64,000 nucleotides of DNA, taken from Protopterus annectens. Taxonomy: Eukaryota > Chordata > Ceratodontiformes > Protopteridae. Under the pieces are notes generated by a model. The model ran no database searches. It was not told the DNA's origin and saw only the letters and a program-made list of their open reading frames with translations. The position numbers and the translations under genes are program-made. The stretch is taken from positions 1,492,340,179 through 1,492,404,178 of the forward strand of contig NC_056745.1 in assembly GCF_019279795.1 (NCBI RefSeq), written 5' to 3'. Below are positions 1-9,815 of the stretch, piece after piece. Positions within the stretch are counted from its first letter, which is position 1, and every line of letters begins with the position of its first letter.

Positions 1-890
1 TTACAATACCCTAATGTCAAATATACCCTCATGTGAGAGTACTTCATTTCATAAACTGGTAAATGTCTGTATTCTTATAATTAATGGTGCCCTGAAATTG
101 CAAGACCGTGGTAATACCAGTCTCTCAGAGCCTCCTGCTTTTGCAGTCCCTCGAATGAAGAAACCTTTCTCTGAAGTAACTCTGGTCATCTGAGTTTGAC
201 ACGAAGTCAAATTTCAGTAGCAAGTTAAGTATGCCAAACCATTTGTGCTTGTAACATAACCACCCTCTCGGAGGACTATTACTCTAAAACCTGTTGATTT
301 CATCGGTTTTCTAACTCCTGTTCTGCCTCTCTCTCACTAAGTTTGTCTTAATTCTCTTTCTGTACAGTCTTCAGCCTTCCTTTGCACCCCTCCCTCTTTT
401 TCTATTTATTGGTGTACTGTCATGCATTACATACCGTTTTAATTTTGTTTCATTAAAAGTTATAAAATATTGATACTTGATGTGTTCGAGTCCTCTCTTG
501 CACTGTGTGCAGCACTTTTAACTCGCTGCATTTATTATCATTTGAATATTTCACCTTGTAGTCTAAACATACTTCATGAGTTTTTTTTTCAGTTCATTCA
601 TTCATTCATTTGCTGACCGAGGTAGAGTCCTGATCTTAGTGGACAAATTTCAGGTTCAACCCAGGGTATACAACCAAAAAATGTAAGTACAATGCTAAAC
701 AAGTTATGCAAGCAATCACAAAATATTTTTTTGCAAGTGTTGAAGTACCTGAAAGAAAGACTGTGGCCAGTGAAATTGCTCATTAACCCTTGCATTACCA
801 GAGTATATGTAAGATAGAAATGAAGGCAGAATGAAGAGAAGGAGCGAGGCATGATGTGAAAGTAAGGGGGGGGGGTGTCTTAAGTCGCAG
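1..890. other. Unassigned AT-rich sequence
   Basis: I see no gene, recognisable repeat or RNA here. The open frames are short and have no family motifs. There is a G-run at about 867-877 and a short CATT repeat near 596-610. The stretch could be intergenic or intronic. Confidence 0.6.
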
Positions 891-894
891 GTTA

Positions 895-1450
895 TTCAAT
901 TCATAGATTTTCCAAGGCCAATGAGTTTTCTGACCATTCACCCCTTTCCAGTACACACCTCCTATTCCAGGTGGGCCATACCAGTCAATCCCAGAGTCAA
1001 TTTATGGATAGCCATCCAGTTGTCTAGGTTATGTTTAAAGGAAGTTAGTGAGTCGCACTGTTCAACATGCAGTGGCAGCTTTTTCTAGAAGTCTTGGGTT
1101 TTGATCTGTTGTAAACCTCCGTTTCCACTGCATTGCATGTGTTTGTAAAAACTTGGGTCCCTGATTCTAGTATAGGTGGAGATGTTGGACTTGGCAGAGA
1201 AACAAGAGGTCCTAGAGACGCTGATTAAAGGAACAGAGCTTCCAGCCTCTCTTGGTAGCTCAGGGACTTTAGGCCTGTGATTTTGTTTTTGTTAGGAACC
1301 TTTGGGGTCTTTCTAACTGATATGTTTTGTGCAATAGATCCCAGTCGGGGGTGTGTGTGGCATTGTACTTGATAAATCAGTTAAGTGTAAGTAATGTATT
1401 TACCTCTTCAGACCTTGATAATATTCCTTTGGTAATTAGCTGGGCTAAAT
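895..1450 (-). mobile_element. Old CR1/L2-type LINE relic, 3' coding end
   Basis: Read on the minus strand, this stretch translates in pieces that resemble the C-terminus of CR1/L2-type LINE polyproteins. A run near 1300 reads like the 'ERPQRFLTK' segment after the RT thumb. Another near 1060-1170 matches the 'FYKH...NGG' and 'LPLHVEQCDSLTSFKHNL' pattern, followed by DNWMA near 1010. The same order of blocks (LxxPQxFLTK, RxxFxxQRLPxLWN, FKRNLDxWM) occurs in the better preserved CR1-like copies at 4.65-7.35 kb and 22.5-24.8 kb. This copy is more diverged and has several stops and frame changes, so it is older or from a separate subfamily. Recognition rests on reading the translated blocks, not on an alignment. 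Confidence 0.55.
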
Positions 1451-1454
1451 AAAA

Positions 1455-2650
1455 GCTTTTGTTGACAACCATTGTGACAAATTCCATTGTGCTGCCTACG
1501 CACCTTGGTAATGCAAGGATGCCTTGTATCTCATTCATCAGATCATTTTATTATGTTTGGTCACAGACCAGAACGCACTGACACAAGTGGGAATGAAGGA
1601 CAATTCAGCCCTTTTTTACATCTTAAGAGATGGATTTAGTGAACATTTTCAAAAAAACTTAATAAATCAGAATTTTTACAACAGCCCACATGTTTAAATT
1701 TCCCATGACTGTGTTATTGAAAATAAACTAGGCATACCTCCCAAATTGTCTAGGTGTATGTATATATTACTGTCAGCCCCCTTTTTTGTACATGGTGTTG
1801 GGGTGTCTCATCAACAGTGATCATCATATTTGTTAACCAAAGTAGTTTTCTGATGTATTGTGGTCCAACTTAATTCACAGTTCAGGAACAAAATATATGC
1901 AAGGAAATTCCTGTATGTATGTGTGTAATAAATTTATGACCATGTACACATGGCTGTAGTACACTCTGTTGAATTTGTTTATATTGAAAACACTCATTGG
2001 GTGCAGAAGTGTTGGAGGAGGGAACATCAACTGTTCTAAACTGTGCTTTTGTAAAGGAAAGTAAGGCTTTGTTTTAATGCCAACACTTTGGGTTTACAAA
2101 AAGTTTTCACAATACAGGTAGCTGTGTGCATGTGTGCATGAACGTTAGAGGGCTAATGTTAGATTTGGGACTAGGGAAAGGAACTGGTTAATGCTTTGAG
2201 TGTGTGTGCGTGTGCGTGTGTGTGTGTGTGTTTTGAGTTAAAGGGCAGGGAAAGGGAAACATTATATTTTGTGTGTCTGTCTGTGTGTTGTGTTGGTTAG
2301 AGTGAAGTCCAGGGAAAGATTCAGTTTTGTGTGTCTATGCTAATGTTTGCTAATGGGAACATGTATGCTAGTTTTCCTGGGCCAGGGCCAGAGTAAGGCA
2401 CAAGTTAGTACTAGATGTAATGTTTTGTATGTGTGTTGCTGCATGTTAACTGCGTCTCTGAGCGTCTTCTGTAGAGGCATTGTTAGTGAAATGTTTTAAT
2501 TAAGGTAATGTTAAAGGTTGGGGTTAGGGGGCAACAACAGGGTTTAGGGTTGGCACATGACTAAGGTGGTGTAGAGGGACCAGAATTTGCAGTCGGATCA
2601 CTCCAAGTCCACTTAAAGTGGTTATATTTAACCATAAATATTCTGAGAAG
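1455..2650. other. Unassigned sequence with a (TG)n microsatellite
   Basis: No coding feature was recognised. A TG/GTGC-rich microsatellite lies at about 2200-2232. Many short GTGTG runs follow it to about 2440, and the GT-richness gives this part a simple-sequence character. Confidence 0.55.
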
Positions 2651-2654
2651 AAAT

Positions 2655-2735
2655 GGCCAGAGTTGTTATGGTTAGGCTTGTATAGGTCCTAGGGCCGATA
2701 ACCTAGTACCAACCTATGTAAGTTACATTTCCAGC
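2655..2735 (+). mobile_element. CR1-like LINE or SINE-A 3' tail fragment
   Basis: The sequence carries the ordered blocks TTAGGCTTGTA, CCTAGGGCCGATA, ACCTAGTACCAACCTATG. The same order is found at the 3' end of the CR1-like LINE near 24,741-24,796 and in the tails of the tRNA-derived SINE-A copies. Nothing upstream is recognisable as coding, so this is either a very short 5'-truncated LINE insertion or a SINE remnant that lost its head. Confidence 0.55.
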
Positions 2736-2739
2736 AGTA

Positions 2740-4015
2740 CTACTAAAGTTAGTAAACTTACTGACTGAGATGTGTTAATGTCATACTGGGCTTTCATTGT
2801 TAAGTTTGGAATGAGTTTATTTGTTAGTGTTTAAAGTATTTTTGCTGCACAATTTTACAGTTTGACAGAATTTATTAAAGATTGTCAAAATTATTCTTAT
2901 GGCATTCAAAGGTGTAAGATTAACCTATAACCAAAACTTTTATCTTAGGTGGAGATTGTTAGCTGTTGCAATTGGTCATATATTGGATGTAACAGAATTT
3001 AGGAAACATGCCCGTTTCGATGCAGTTACCAGATTTCCTTATAATTTGGAGTGAAGGTGTGTAAAGTAAGGTGCATCAGAATTCTGATCAAACTATTTTA
3101 GTATGATGGCCTGGTACTCAGTGGTCATTATAAATGTTAGCAACCGGATTTAAAGTTGGAATAATTTTTGAAGATGGGGAAATTATTTTCCTTGACTAAG
3201 TTGAATGATGCAGAATGTTCTTGCAGTGCAGAGACTGTCAAGGATTTTGCTGTAGCCAAATGTATATAATGGGAAGTCAGTTGCTTTTAGAGGGGAGACT
3301 TCGTGAACGTGAGGTAAATAACGATGTGTTGTAGAAGTTAAGGTTGTCTTGGATGAGTTACAGTTGGTCCTCTCCTTGTCCCTACTTTACTGATCTACAC
3401 TTATTTTTAGGGGAGCAGTGAATGATTGTTAGGGTGAAATTGCTGCCACATCAGAAGACAGAGTTTAACCTGTGCCTTCAGTGGTAGCCGTTGCTTGCTG
3501 TAACTTGCAATTCTGACAGCAGTAGTGAAACAAGATGAGAGGTATTGTTTTTTTTTTTTTTAAGTTAAGTGTCATAAGCCCTTGTGTATGTTTTCATTTG
3601 ATATCAGTCCAGATTTATTCAAGGACATTTTCTCACCCAGCAATGGGGATTTGATAGGTTTGTCAAAGCTCTTTTTAATTGAGTGAAGCTGCTCAGAGAT
3701 TAAAAAAAGTCTAAGGTGTATGTTCTTTTCCAGAACTACAGCAGTACCCAGTAGATTAAAGAAGAGGGACCATTAACTGTAGATGTTCGAAACCCTTCTC
3801 ATAAGCAGGTTTGCAGATTTTCACAATATTTATCTATTTGTGTACAGATGTGTCTGTATATGTGTGTATGTATATATCTATATATATAATGTTTTTATGC
3901 ATGTATATATAAAAATCATACACACAGATGCATGTATGCAAGCTTCTGTATATTTTTCTATACGCGTGTATGTAGATATGTAAACTGGCATATACACATA
4001 GTATTACACACCCAT
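2740..4015. other. Unassigned sequence with simple repeats
   Basis: No gene was recognised. A poly-T run sits at about 3548-3562. An AT/GT-rich microsatellite-like stretch (TGTATATG and TATATA motifs) spans about 3840-3990. A 66-residue frame over the latter (3783-3983) is rich in Tyr, Ile and Val because of the repeat and is not a credible gene. Confidence 0.55.
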
Positions 4016-4024
4016 TTTCAGCAG

Positions 4025-4645
4025 AGACTTGGGAAATAAGCCTCTACACAAGCTGGAGGCCTGCTACAACAAAACTGTTAAATTTACCACTGGGGCTTCC
4101 TACTGCAGCCATCATTGTATCTCCCTTAAAGAAATAAACTGGCTAGAACTCCCACAACTCCTTCACTTTAGTCAATTCTCCCTCGCTCATAAACTTATCA
4201 ACCACCCCCTCAAAATCCCATCACTTCAAACCCTTCTCCAACCCTATCACTCCACTAGGCCCTTACGATCAAGCAACAAAAATCAATTCCTTGCTATCAA
4301 AGCCATAAACTCAGCAGAAGAAGCTTTATTTTCCTGTGCCGTATCAAAACTTTGGAACAACCTTCCTGCAGCCATCTCAAGACTGCACTTAAATCCCATT
4401 TAAATTTGCACTGGCTCTGTCCTTGCTCAAATCCTTACTAATGCCCCCCCCCCCCACACACACACACACACACACCTTCTTCCCTCCTCCACTCAGACTC
4501 TCAACCCAACTATTCTTAAATTAACTAACTGCCACTACTGCTAACCTTAGTCTATTTAGGCTAGTCAGCTTTGCTTAAATTTTAATAATTTGATTGTCCA
4601 CATTGTTACGTTGTTACAACTTTTGTTATTAAATATTGATAAGCT
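4025..4645 (+). mobile_element. Rex1/L2-like LINE (family C), 3' end fragment
   Basis: The open frame at 4029-4403 encodes the C-terminus of a non-LTR reverse transcriptase. Visible blocks are LHKLEACYNKTVKF, SLKEINWLELPQLL and VSKLWNNLPAAIS. They match in order the C-terminal frame of the minus-strand element at 28.1-29.8 kb (LKSCYNKIAKF, LRELQWLELPQLL), so both belong to one family. A 3' UTR follows with a (C)n(AC)n microsatellite at 4446-4474 and an AT-rich end near 4640 (TTATTAAATATTGATAAG). The 5' part, including endonuclease and RT core, is absent, as in a 5'-truncated insertion. Its 3' end abuts the 3' end of the oppositely oriented CR1-like element. The exact clade (Rex1 or L2) is inferred from motif style. 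Confidence 0.75.
4446..4474 (+). repeat. Poly-C followed by (CA)n microsatellite
   Basis: A run of about 13 C residues passes directly into about eight CA units. It lies inside the 3' UTR of the Rex1/L2-like LINE fragment. Confidence 0.9.
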
Positions 4646-4649
4646 ACTT

Positions 4650-6405
4650 TATAGGTTCATAAGTAGATACTAGGCTATTGGCCCTGGGGCCTATATAAGC
4701 CTAGCCAAAGGTTCCCTGGCTTTCGCCACCCAAGAAAATTATTTTCCTGTGCCCCTGTTGAGCAGAGCCACAGAAGTGATCCCCGGGGTGAATTTCCTAT
4801 TTCCCATCCAATCATCAAGATTTTTCTTGAAGAGTGCTAATGAGGAGCTTTGTTTGATATAGATAGGTAGTTTGTTGCAGAGCATGGGAAGTCTCTGGGA
4901 CAGGAATCTATCCCTCTGGCATGTTCTGTTTATTGTGGTGACAAGGTTTAGGTCCCTAGAACTGTGTAGCTCATAGGGACTGGGATTTCTTTAAGTGGAG
5001 CATGTCCAACAGCTCTGGGTTTGACATAGCTTTGTATGTTAGGCAGAGATCGCCTCTGAGTAGGCGATATGCAATGGAGTAAAGCTGCTGTTTTTAGAGA
5101 CAGTCTGCGTAGGGCATCTGTTTGAGGCCGGTAATCCTCTTTGTGAGGTATTTCTGTGGCCTTTCCAGTTGTTGTAGATGTCTTGTGAGGTACATACCGA
5201 AAGGGACAATTGTACTCTATAATGGGTCTAATGAGTGATGAATAAAGGGGAACAATGACCTCTTTTTTTTCTGATTGAGAAACCTTTTGTGATGAGGTGT
5301 GCCATGTAGAAGGAATTCCTGACTACTGTGTCGATGTGATTATCAAAGGAGAGACTACTGTCCACCTGTGTCCCAAGGTCTCTTATCACACTTTCAGTGT
5401 TAAGTAGACTACTGCCTATGTGGTAGTTCATGGGTACTGATTTTTACCAAAAGGGATGACTGCACTTTTTGGCATTGAGCTTGAGGCCATGGGTTTGACA
5501 CCAGGCATCTGTCTCAGCGAGGCCCTTGTAGGATGTCCACATCTTTTGGAGTTTTGATTATGGCTCCTAGTTTGCAGTCATCTGCGAACGTTGTTAGCCA
5601 AAGACCTTCTGTGTTGGCCTGTACTTCAGAGAAGTAGATACCAAACAGGAGAGGACCCAGGACTGAACCCTGTGGTACTCCACTTGTCACTGGTCTGAAG
5701 TTGGATTTGGAGTCTGCTACTTTCACAGTGTGAGTTCTGTCAGTGAGCCAGTTGGCAACCCATCTTGTGACACAGGGATTTATACCTAGTTTAGTGAGTT
5801 TATCTATAATTCCAGAGTTGGGGGATGGTATCAAAAGCCTTGGCGAGATCTAGATAGGCTGTGTGAACCACCTTACCCTCATCTACTGCTTTGGTGACTG
5901 CTTCAAAGAAGTCTATCAAGTTTAGGAGACATGATCTGCCTTTTACAAACCCGAACTGGGTGGGGTCCTGAGTTTGGAGATTACCAATGTCATTGTTTAT
6001 AAGTTCCATAGCCTTGCAGACCAGGCTCGTTAGGCTAATGCGGCGGTAGTTTCCGGGGTCTGTGGTGGCTCCCCCTTTGTGGAGTGGGATAACTGTCGCT
6101 GTGCGCCATTCAGTGAGCACATAGCCTGAGGTGAGGCTATGATTGAACATGGTACTTAGGTGGGGTGCCAGTTCATTCTGTAGTTCACATAGAACACAAC
6201 CTAGGATGTCATCAGGTCCCATGGATGCTGTGTTTTTGGCTTTGGATAGTGGTTTTTTTTACCTGTGCAGCCATGATTACAGGAACTTTGCATTCTTCTG
6301 GTATAGAGATGGGCCCTTTAGGGGATGACAGGGGGGTAAATTTAGCAATGAACCTATCTGCCAGGATGTTGGCAATATCAGTTTGCAATATCTTTGTGAC
6401 CCTTT
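4650..6405 (-). mobile_element. CR1-like LINE (family A), 5'-truncated copy 1
   Basis: Read on the minus strand, the element runs from the linker before RT (DIANILADRF near 6390) through RT to the 3' tail at 4650. RT blocks visible are WRTATVIPLHKGG, NYRRISLTSLVCKAME, TAYLDLAKAFDTIP, VTSGVPQGSVLGPLLFGIYF and the catalytic FADD near 5590-5600. The C-terminal segment after RT covers about 4800-5430. The tail near 4650-4720 is the reverse complement of the family tail (TAGGTTCATAAGTAG, then the TACTAGGCTA block). The open frames at 5800-6222, 5514-5834 and 5228-5431 are consecutive pieces of one polyprotein with shifts and stops between them. Order and spelling match the copy at 22.49-24.80 kb. 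Endonuclease and ORF1 are missing through 5' truncation. Confidence 0.88.
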
Positions 6406-6690
6406 AACTGGTTTACTGGTTACAATTGTCTAGTTACTGTACTAATGCCAACAGCCGCTCGTGTTGTATGTCATTATCTCTACTTTGTATTACATTTACT
6501 CATGTACAAACTATGGAGCTTTTCTCCCTGGGCATCCGCTGAAAAAGAACCTGCATCCAGTCAGAATTTCCTGGTAAACAAATGTAAATAAAAGTAAGTA
6601 AATGTTAAATGCAGCAAGTGAGTGTGAAAAAGACATAATGCTAGTTTTTGCCATATGGTAAGCAAACTATGTAAGAGACAAATTAATCTA
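6406..6690 (+). mobile_element. Possible L2-type LINE 3' UTR
   Basis: The block with TATGGAGCTTTTCTCCCTGG, CGCTGAAAAAGAACC and GGTAAACAAATGTAAATAAA resembles 3' ends of fish and amphibian L2-type LINEs, which often close with 'GGTAAACAAA...AATAAA' and a short A-rich repeat. Here it ends in AAGTAAGTAAATG. No coding sequence of that element is left, and it sits between two minus-strand CR1-like copies. The assignment is from memory of the family style and is tentative. Confidence 0.4.
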
Positions 6691-7345
6691 GTAATAGGTT
6701 GACAGGTTCATTGGTAGGTGCTAGGCTATCTGCCTGAGGGCATTTGTAAGCCAAGCCAGAGTGTGTCGGCTTTCGTCGCCCCATTGATTAATTCACTGAT
6801 CCTCTGTCAAGCAGAGCCAATGAAGTGATCCCAAGGGTGTATTTTCTGTTACCCATCCACTCGTTAAGGTTTCTCTTGAAGAGTGTTAGTGAGGGGCTCT
6901 GCCTAATGTAGTTAGAAATTTTGTTCCAAAGCATGGGGAGTCTCTGTGACAGGAATCTATCCCTCCAGAATGTTCTATTTATTGTTGTGGCGAGGTTTAG
7001 CTCAATAGAGCGTGTGGCTCGCAGTGACTTGGATTTCTTTAGGTAGAGCATGTCCATCAATTCTGAGTTGGACATGGATTTGTAGGTCAGGCAGAGTTCA
7101 CCTCTGAGTAAGTGATATGCCATTGAGTACAGCCAGAGTTTTTTCAGTCGGGCTGCATAGGACATATGTAGGCCAGTAATCCTCTTGGTTGAGGTACTTT
7201 TGTGGTCTTTCCAGCTGTTGGAAGTGTCTTGTGAGGTACATCCCAAATGGGGCATTGTACTCTATGATGGGTCTGATGAGTGACGAGTAGAGGGGCACTA
7301 TAACCTCTTTATTTCTAAATGTGAACCCTTTATTTAATAATACAG
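6690..7345 (-). mobile_element. CR1-like LINE (family A), 5'-truncated copy 2
   Basis: This minus-strand fragment covers only the region after the RT catalytic core. Blocks in order are GFTFRNKEVIVPLYSSLIRP, YNAPFGMYLT, LERPQKYL, LYSMAYHLLRGELCLTYKSM, TFWRDRFLSQRLPMLWNKI and FKRNLNEWMGNRKYTLG, ending DRGSVN near 6790. The CR1-like tail (GGTGCTAGGCTATCTGCC) lies near 6717-6760. The frames at 7098-7382 and 6788-7255 overlap in different frames, so at least one shift has occurred. It is closely similar to copies at 4.65 kb and 22.5 kb but separated from the first by unrelated sequence, so it is a separate insertion. Confidence 0.87.
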
Positions 7346-7666
7346 ATACTGATGATTCAGAGACAACAGTAGTATAGCACACACAAGTTCACATGTTGAC
7401 TTGGTCAAAGTTAATCACTCCATAACAGACTGAAGTAAGCTTTCAGTAGTATATTTAGATAATTGGTCTACAGATAAAGTAATATTTATGCACTGTACTG
7501 TATAAATGAGATCTTGTACTGGAAATAGTATTAAGAAAAGTTAACATGTGCTGAATTAAAAATCAGTGTGATGCATTTTTCAGCAGAATCACTCTGTGTA
7601 TAGCCAAATTAGTGAGCATATCATCAGACATTTAACAGGAATGATGATTCAATTGGTATGATATCA

Positions 7667-7754
7667 AATAAAGTTTAAAAATGTGATCAGTGAGTGCACA
7701 GCGATTGTAGGTCCTGGTGAAGAGTGTCAGGTTGTACTGAGATTTGTGGAACTG
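7667..7754 (+). repeat. 88-bp direct repeat, left copy (PLE1 5' end)
   Basis: This copy and 9041-9128 align without gaps over 88 bp, with seven mismatches by eye (about 92% identity). The left copy runs into the RT C-terminal coding sequence, so it is the 5'-most part of the element and not simply flanking DNA. This matches the LTR-like repeats (pLTRs) known for PLEs. Confidence 0.85.
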
Positions 7755-8942
7755 ACTTAGTCTTGCTCTGAGGGGAATTTCCTGGATGTCAGTATAGTGA
7801 GAGGAGAGGAAAGGGAATTAAGTACAAAAATGTATAGGAAAGAATGTCATGCCAATAAATTGCTAAGGAAAGATAGTATGCATCCTAAGTATGTGTTTAG
7901 AAGTGTTGCACATAACCAGTTGTATAGGGTGTCAAGGCTTAATGTTAACAGAATGACTTTAAACAACAATCAGAAGCAGTAAGTACAGAGCTGGTGGAAA
8001 GAGGATACAATAAGGATGAAGTACATAGTAATATGATAAAGACAGACAAATTAAGGGGTACGAGAGCGAAGCCCTATTTTAGAACCTTGTGAAAACTCTG
8101 GGGCAAATAAAATATATAATAATAGTAAGCTTAGAACGTGTGTTAGTTATTCAAGAGGTGTAAGAAAATATTAATACTCATTGGAATCTCTTGACCACAG
8201 ATAGGCAAGTGAGTAAGTTTCTGGACCCACATCCTCATTTTATGTTTATGAACAAAAAGTCATTGAAAAGGAGACTGTGTACACCGAGAGATCAGATAGG
8301 GCATTCTAAAGATAGAGGGACTAAACCCTGTAAGAGATGTCAGTATTGTGAATATATAGATGTAGGAATAGAATTTGAACATCCAGATTCTCCTGAGGTC
8401 TTTCATTTAAGCGTTAATGCAACTTGTAGTACTCCCCCATGTGGTATTGCTGGCTTACGTGCCAGTTATGTAATAAATTCTGTGTTGGTAAGACAGACAG
8501 ATTGCTCAAAGATAGAATAAGAGAGCATATATATCATATTAAAAAGAAAAGCATATTTAATGCCCTTGCAAAGCATGTGTCTGAGACAAGGGAAAGCCAT
8601 AGTTTTAAATGTATGGTCTTAGGCAGATGCTGTAAGAATAAGAGGAGGTGATATCAGAGCTAGAGCAAGAGAGTTAGAGGCAAACTGGATTGTGAGGTTG
8701 AGAGCTGATATAGAACATGGCTTAAATGACTGTGTGCCAATGAGACCCATTTTAAAAAATAGACCATTGCGTAGGTGTTTGTTATGCGTACATATTTTTC
8801 TGCATTTACATTTGATGGTACATATTTTTAAATGTGTACATTTTTTATATGTTTTTAGAAGTATTTTTCTTTAAATAGTTAAATGGTTTTGTCATGTGAT
8901 TTGTGGTGATAATATAAAATGGGTGTTTTAGCAACAATGTAG

Positions 8943-8984
8943 ATACACCTGAAGAAGCATCTAGTGGAAGCGCTTGTGTTAATA
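8943..8984 (+). ncRNA. Hammerhead-ribozyme-like motif, degenerate (PLE1 3' region)
   Basis: The order of parts is CAC, CTGAAGA, a short loop, GGAA, GCGC, TT, GTG. CTGAAGA fits the conserved CUGANGA box. The CAC before it pairs with the GTG after it as stem I. AAGCGCTT is palindromic, as expected for the very short stem III of minimal hammerheads that work as dimers. The second core box would normally read GAAA but reads GGAA, and stem II is weak, so this copy is probably inactive. PLEs are known to carry hammerhead motifs in their terminal repeats. The motif near 51.3 kb has the same layout with an intact core. Confidence 0.5.
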
Positions 8985-9040
8985 AACAGCTGTGTTGGTT
9001 GAAGAAACTGGAGCCTTGCCTTTGCTTTTTTTCTGCATCG

Positions 9041-9128
9041 AATAAAGTTTAAAAATGTGATCAGTGAGTATGCAGCGATTATAGGTCCTGGCGAAGAGTG
9101 TCAGGATGTACTGAGATTTGTGGATCTG
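9041..9128 (+). repeat. 88-bp direct repeat, right copy (after PLE1 3' end)
   Basis: This copy starts immediately after the T-rich end of PLE1 and repeats the first 88 bp of the element. After 9128 the two copies diverge completely, so it behaves as a partial second unit or pseudo-LTR. Confidence 0.85.
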
Positions 9129-9129
9129 G

Positions 9130-9620
9130 GCCTAAAGTGATGAGCTGATGTCTGTTTTTAACATACCAACCATAATGGGACTGTGCACGTAGTTGCACAC
9201 AAAGTAGTGTCTGCAGAGTTAAGCTTTAGCTAGTGGCTTATACACAGCTTCAGCAATTATTTGGGGTTAGATAATAATCCTTAGCTAGGGCTCAGGAATG
9301 CTTTTTGCTTGTAAACGTGTTTACATGCCAACATGGCAGAATATAACCTTTTTAAGTGCATTTTTACTTGAAATGGACAAGTCTGTGTGTACTAGGATCT
9401 TTACCATCTTCTGGGATAGTCCAACATTAAATGGTTGAGTTGCAGTTTGGTTTTGTGATGGACAAGACAAAGGCCATGGCATTGGTGTAGCGGTCACTAC
9501 CTGTTTGTAAGGTATCACCAGTGCAGGTTTATTCAACCGCACACTGTGACATTCTTTGTTGATGCAAATAAGAAGCAAGTTGTTACCGTACTGTAAACCG
9601 ATCTGGTTTGATTTGCTGAG
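9130..9620. other. Unassigned sequence between PLE1 and DIRS
   Basis: No gene or family was recognised. The minus-strand 114-residue frame at 9321-9665 has no motif I know and runs into the DIRS terminal repeat, so I treat it as chance. Confidence 0.5.
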
Positions 9621-9639
9621 TAGTGTGTTAGGATGTTCT

Positions 9640-9815
9640 TCGTGTTTCACTGTTGCAATCATCACATTTGGCTTATCCCTGCCAGGGTAGCCCTTGGCCG
9701 GCTCGAATACCAGAGGCTTAGTATTTCTGCGTCAGTTGCTTTTGCTTCAGGACTGATGTCAGGTCATCAGTAGTATAAAGTAAAGCAGCCGATGCCATTA
9801 CATCAGTCTTTCTTG
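9640..9815 (+). repeat. DIRS element 1, left inverted terminal repeat
   Basis: The segment is the approximate reverse complement of 15,290-15,460, with the shared order GTCAGTTGCT, TGATGTCAGGTCATCAGTAG and GCAGCCGATGCCATTACATC. Boundaries are judged by eye and may be off by tens of bases. Confidence 0.8.

Larger units (their letters stand above)
7667..9128 (+). mobile_element. Penelope-like element (PLE1), C-terminal part with GIY-YIG domain
   Basis: PLEs are retroelements with an RT related to telomerase and, in most lineages, a C-terminal GIY-YIG endonuclease. Here the RT end is seen as NFLDVSI followed by the frame at 7797-7982 (KECHANKLLRKDSMHPK). The frame at 8191-8520 has the Cys-rich CKRCQYC knuckle that precedes the nuclease. 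The frame at 8439-8651 has CQLCNKFCVGKTDRLLKDRI then REHIYHIKKK, the typical 'Y/CVGKT...R..EH' GIY-YIG block. Earlier RT blocks are missing, so the copy is 5'-truncated, and frames change between segments. It is flanked by an 88-bp direct repeat (7667-7754 and 9041-9128). A hammerhead-like motif lies near the 3' end. Whether the clade is Neptune or Poseidon is not decided here. Confidence 0.85.

Noticed and set aside
3783-3983. 66-residue open frame
   Set aside because: It is formed by a TA/TG-rich simple sequence and has strongly biased composition.
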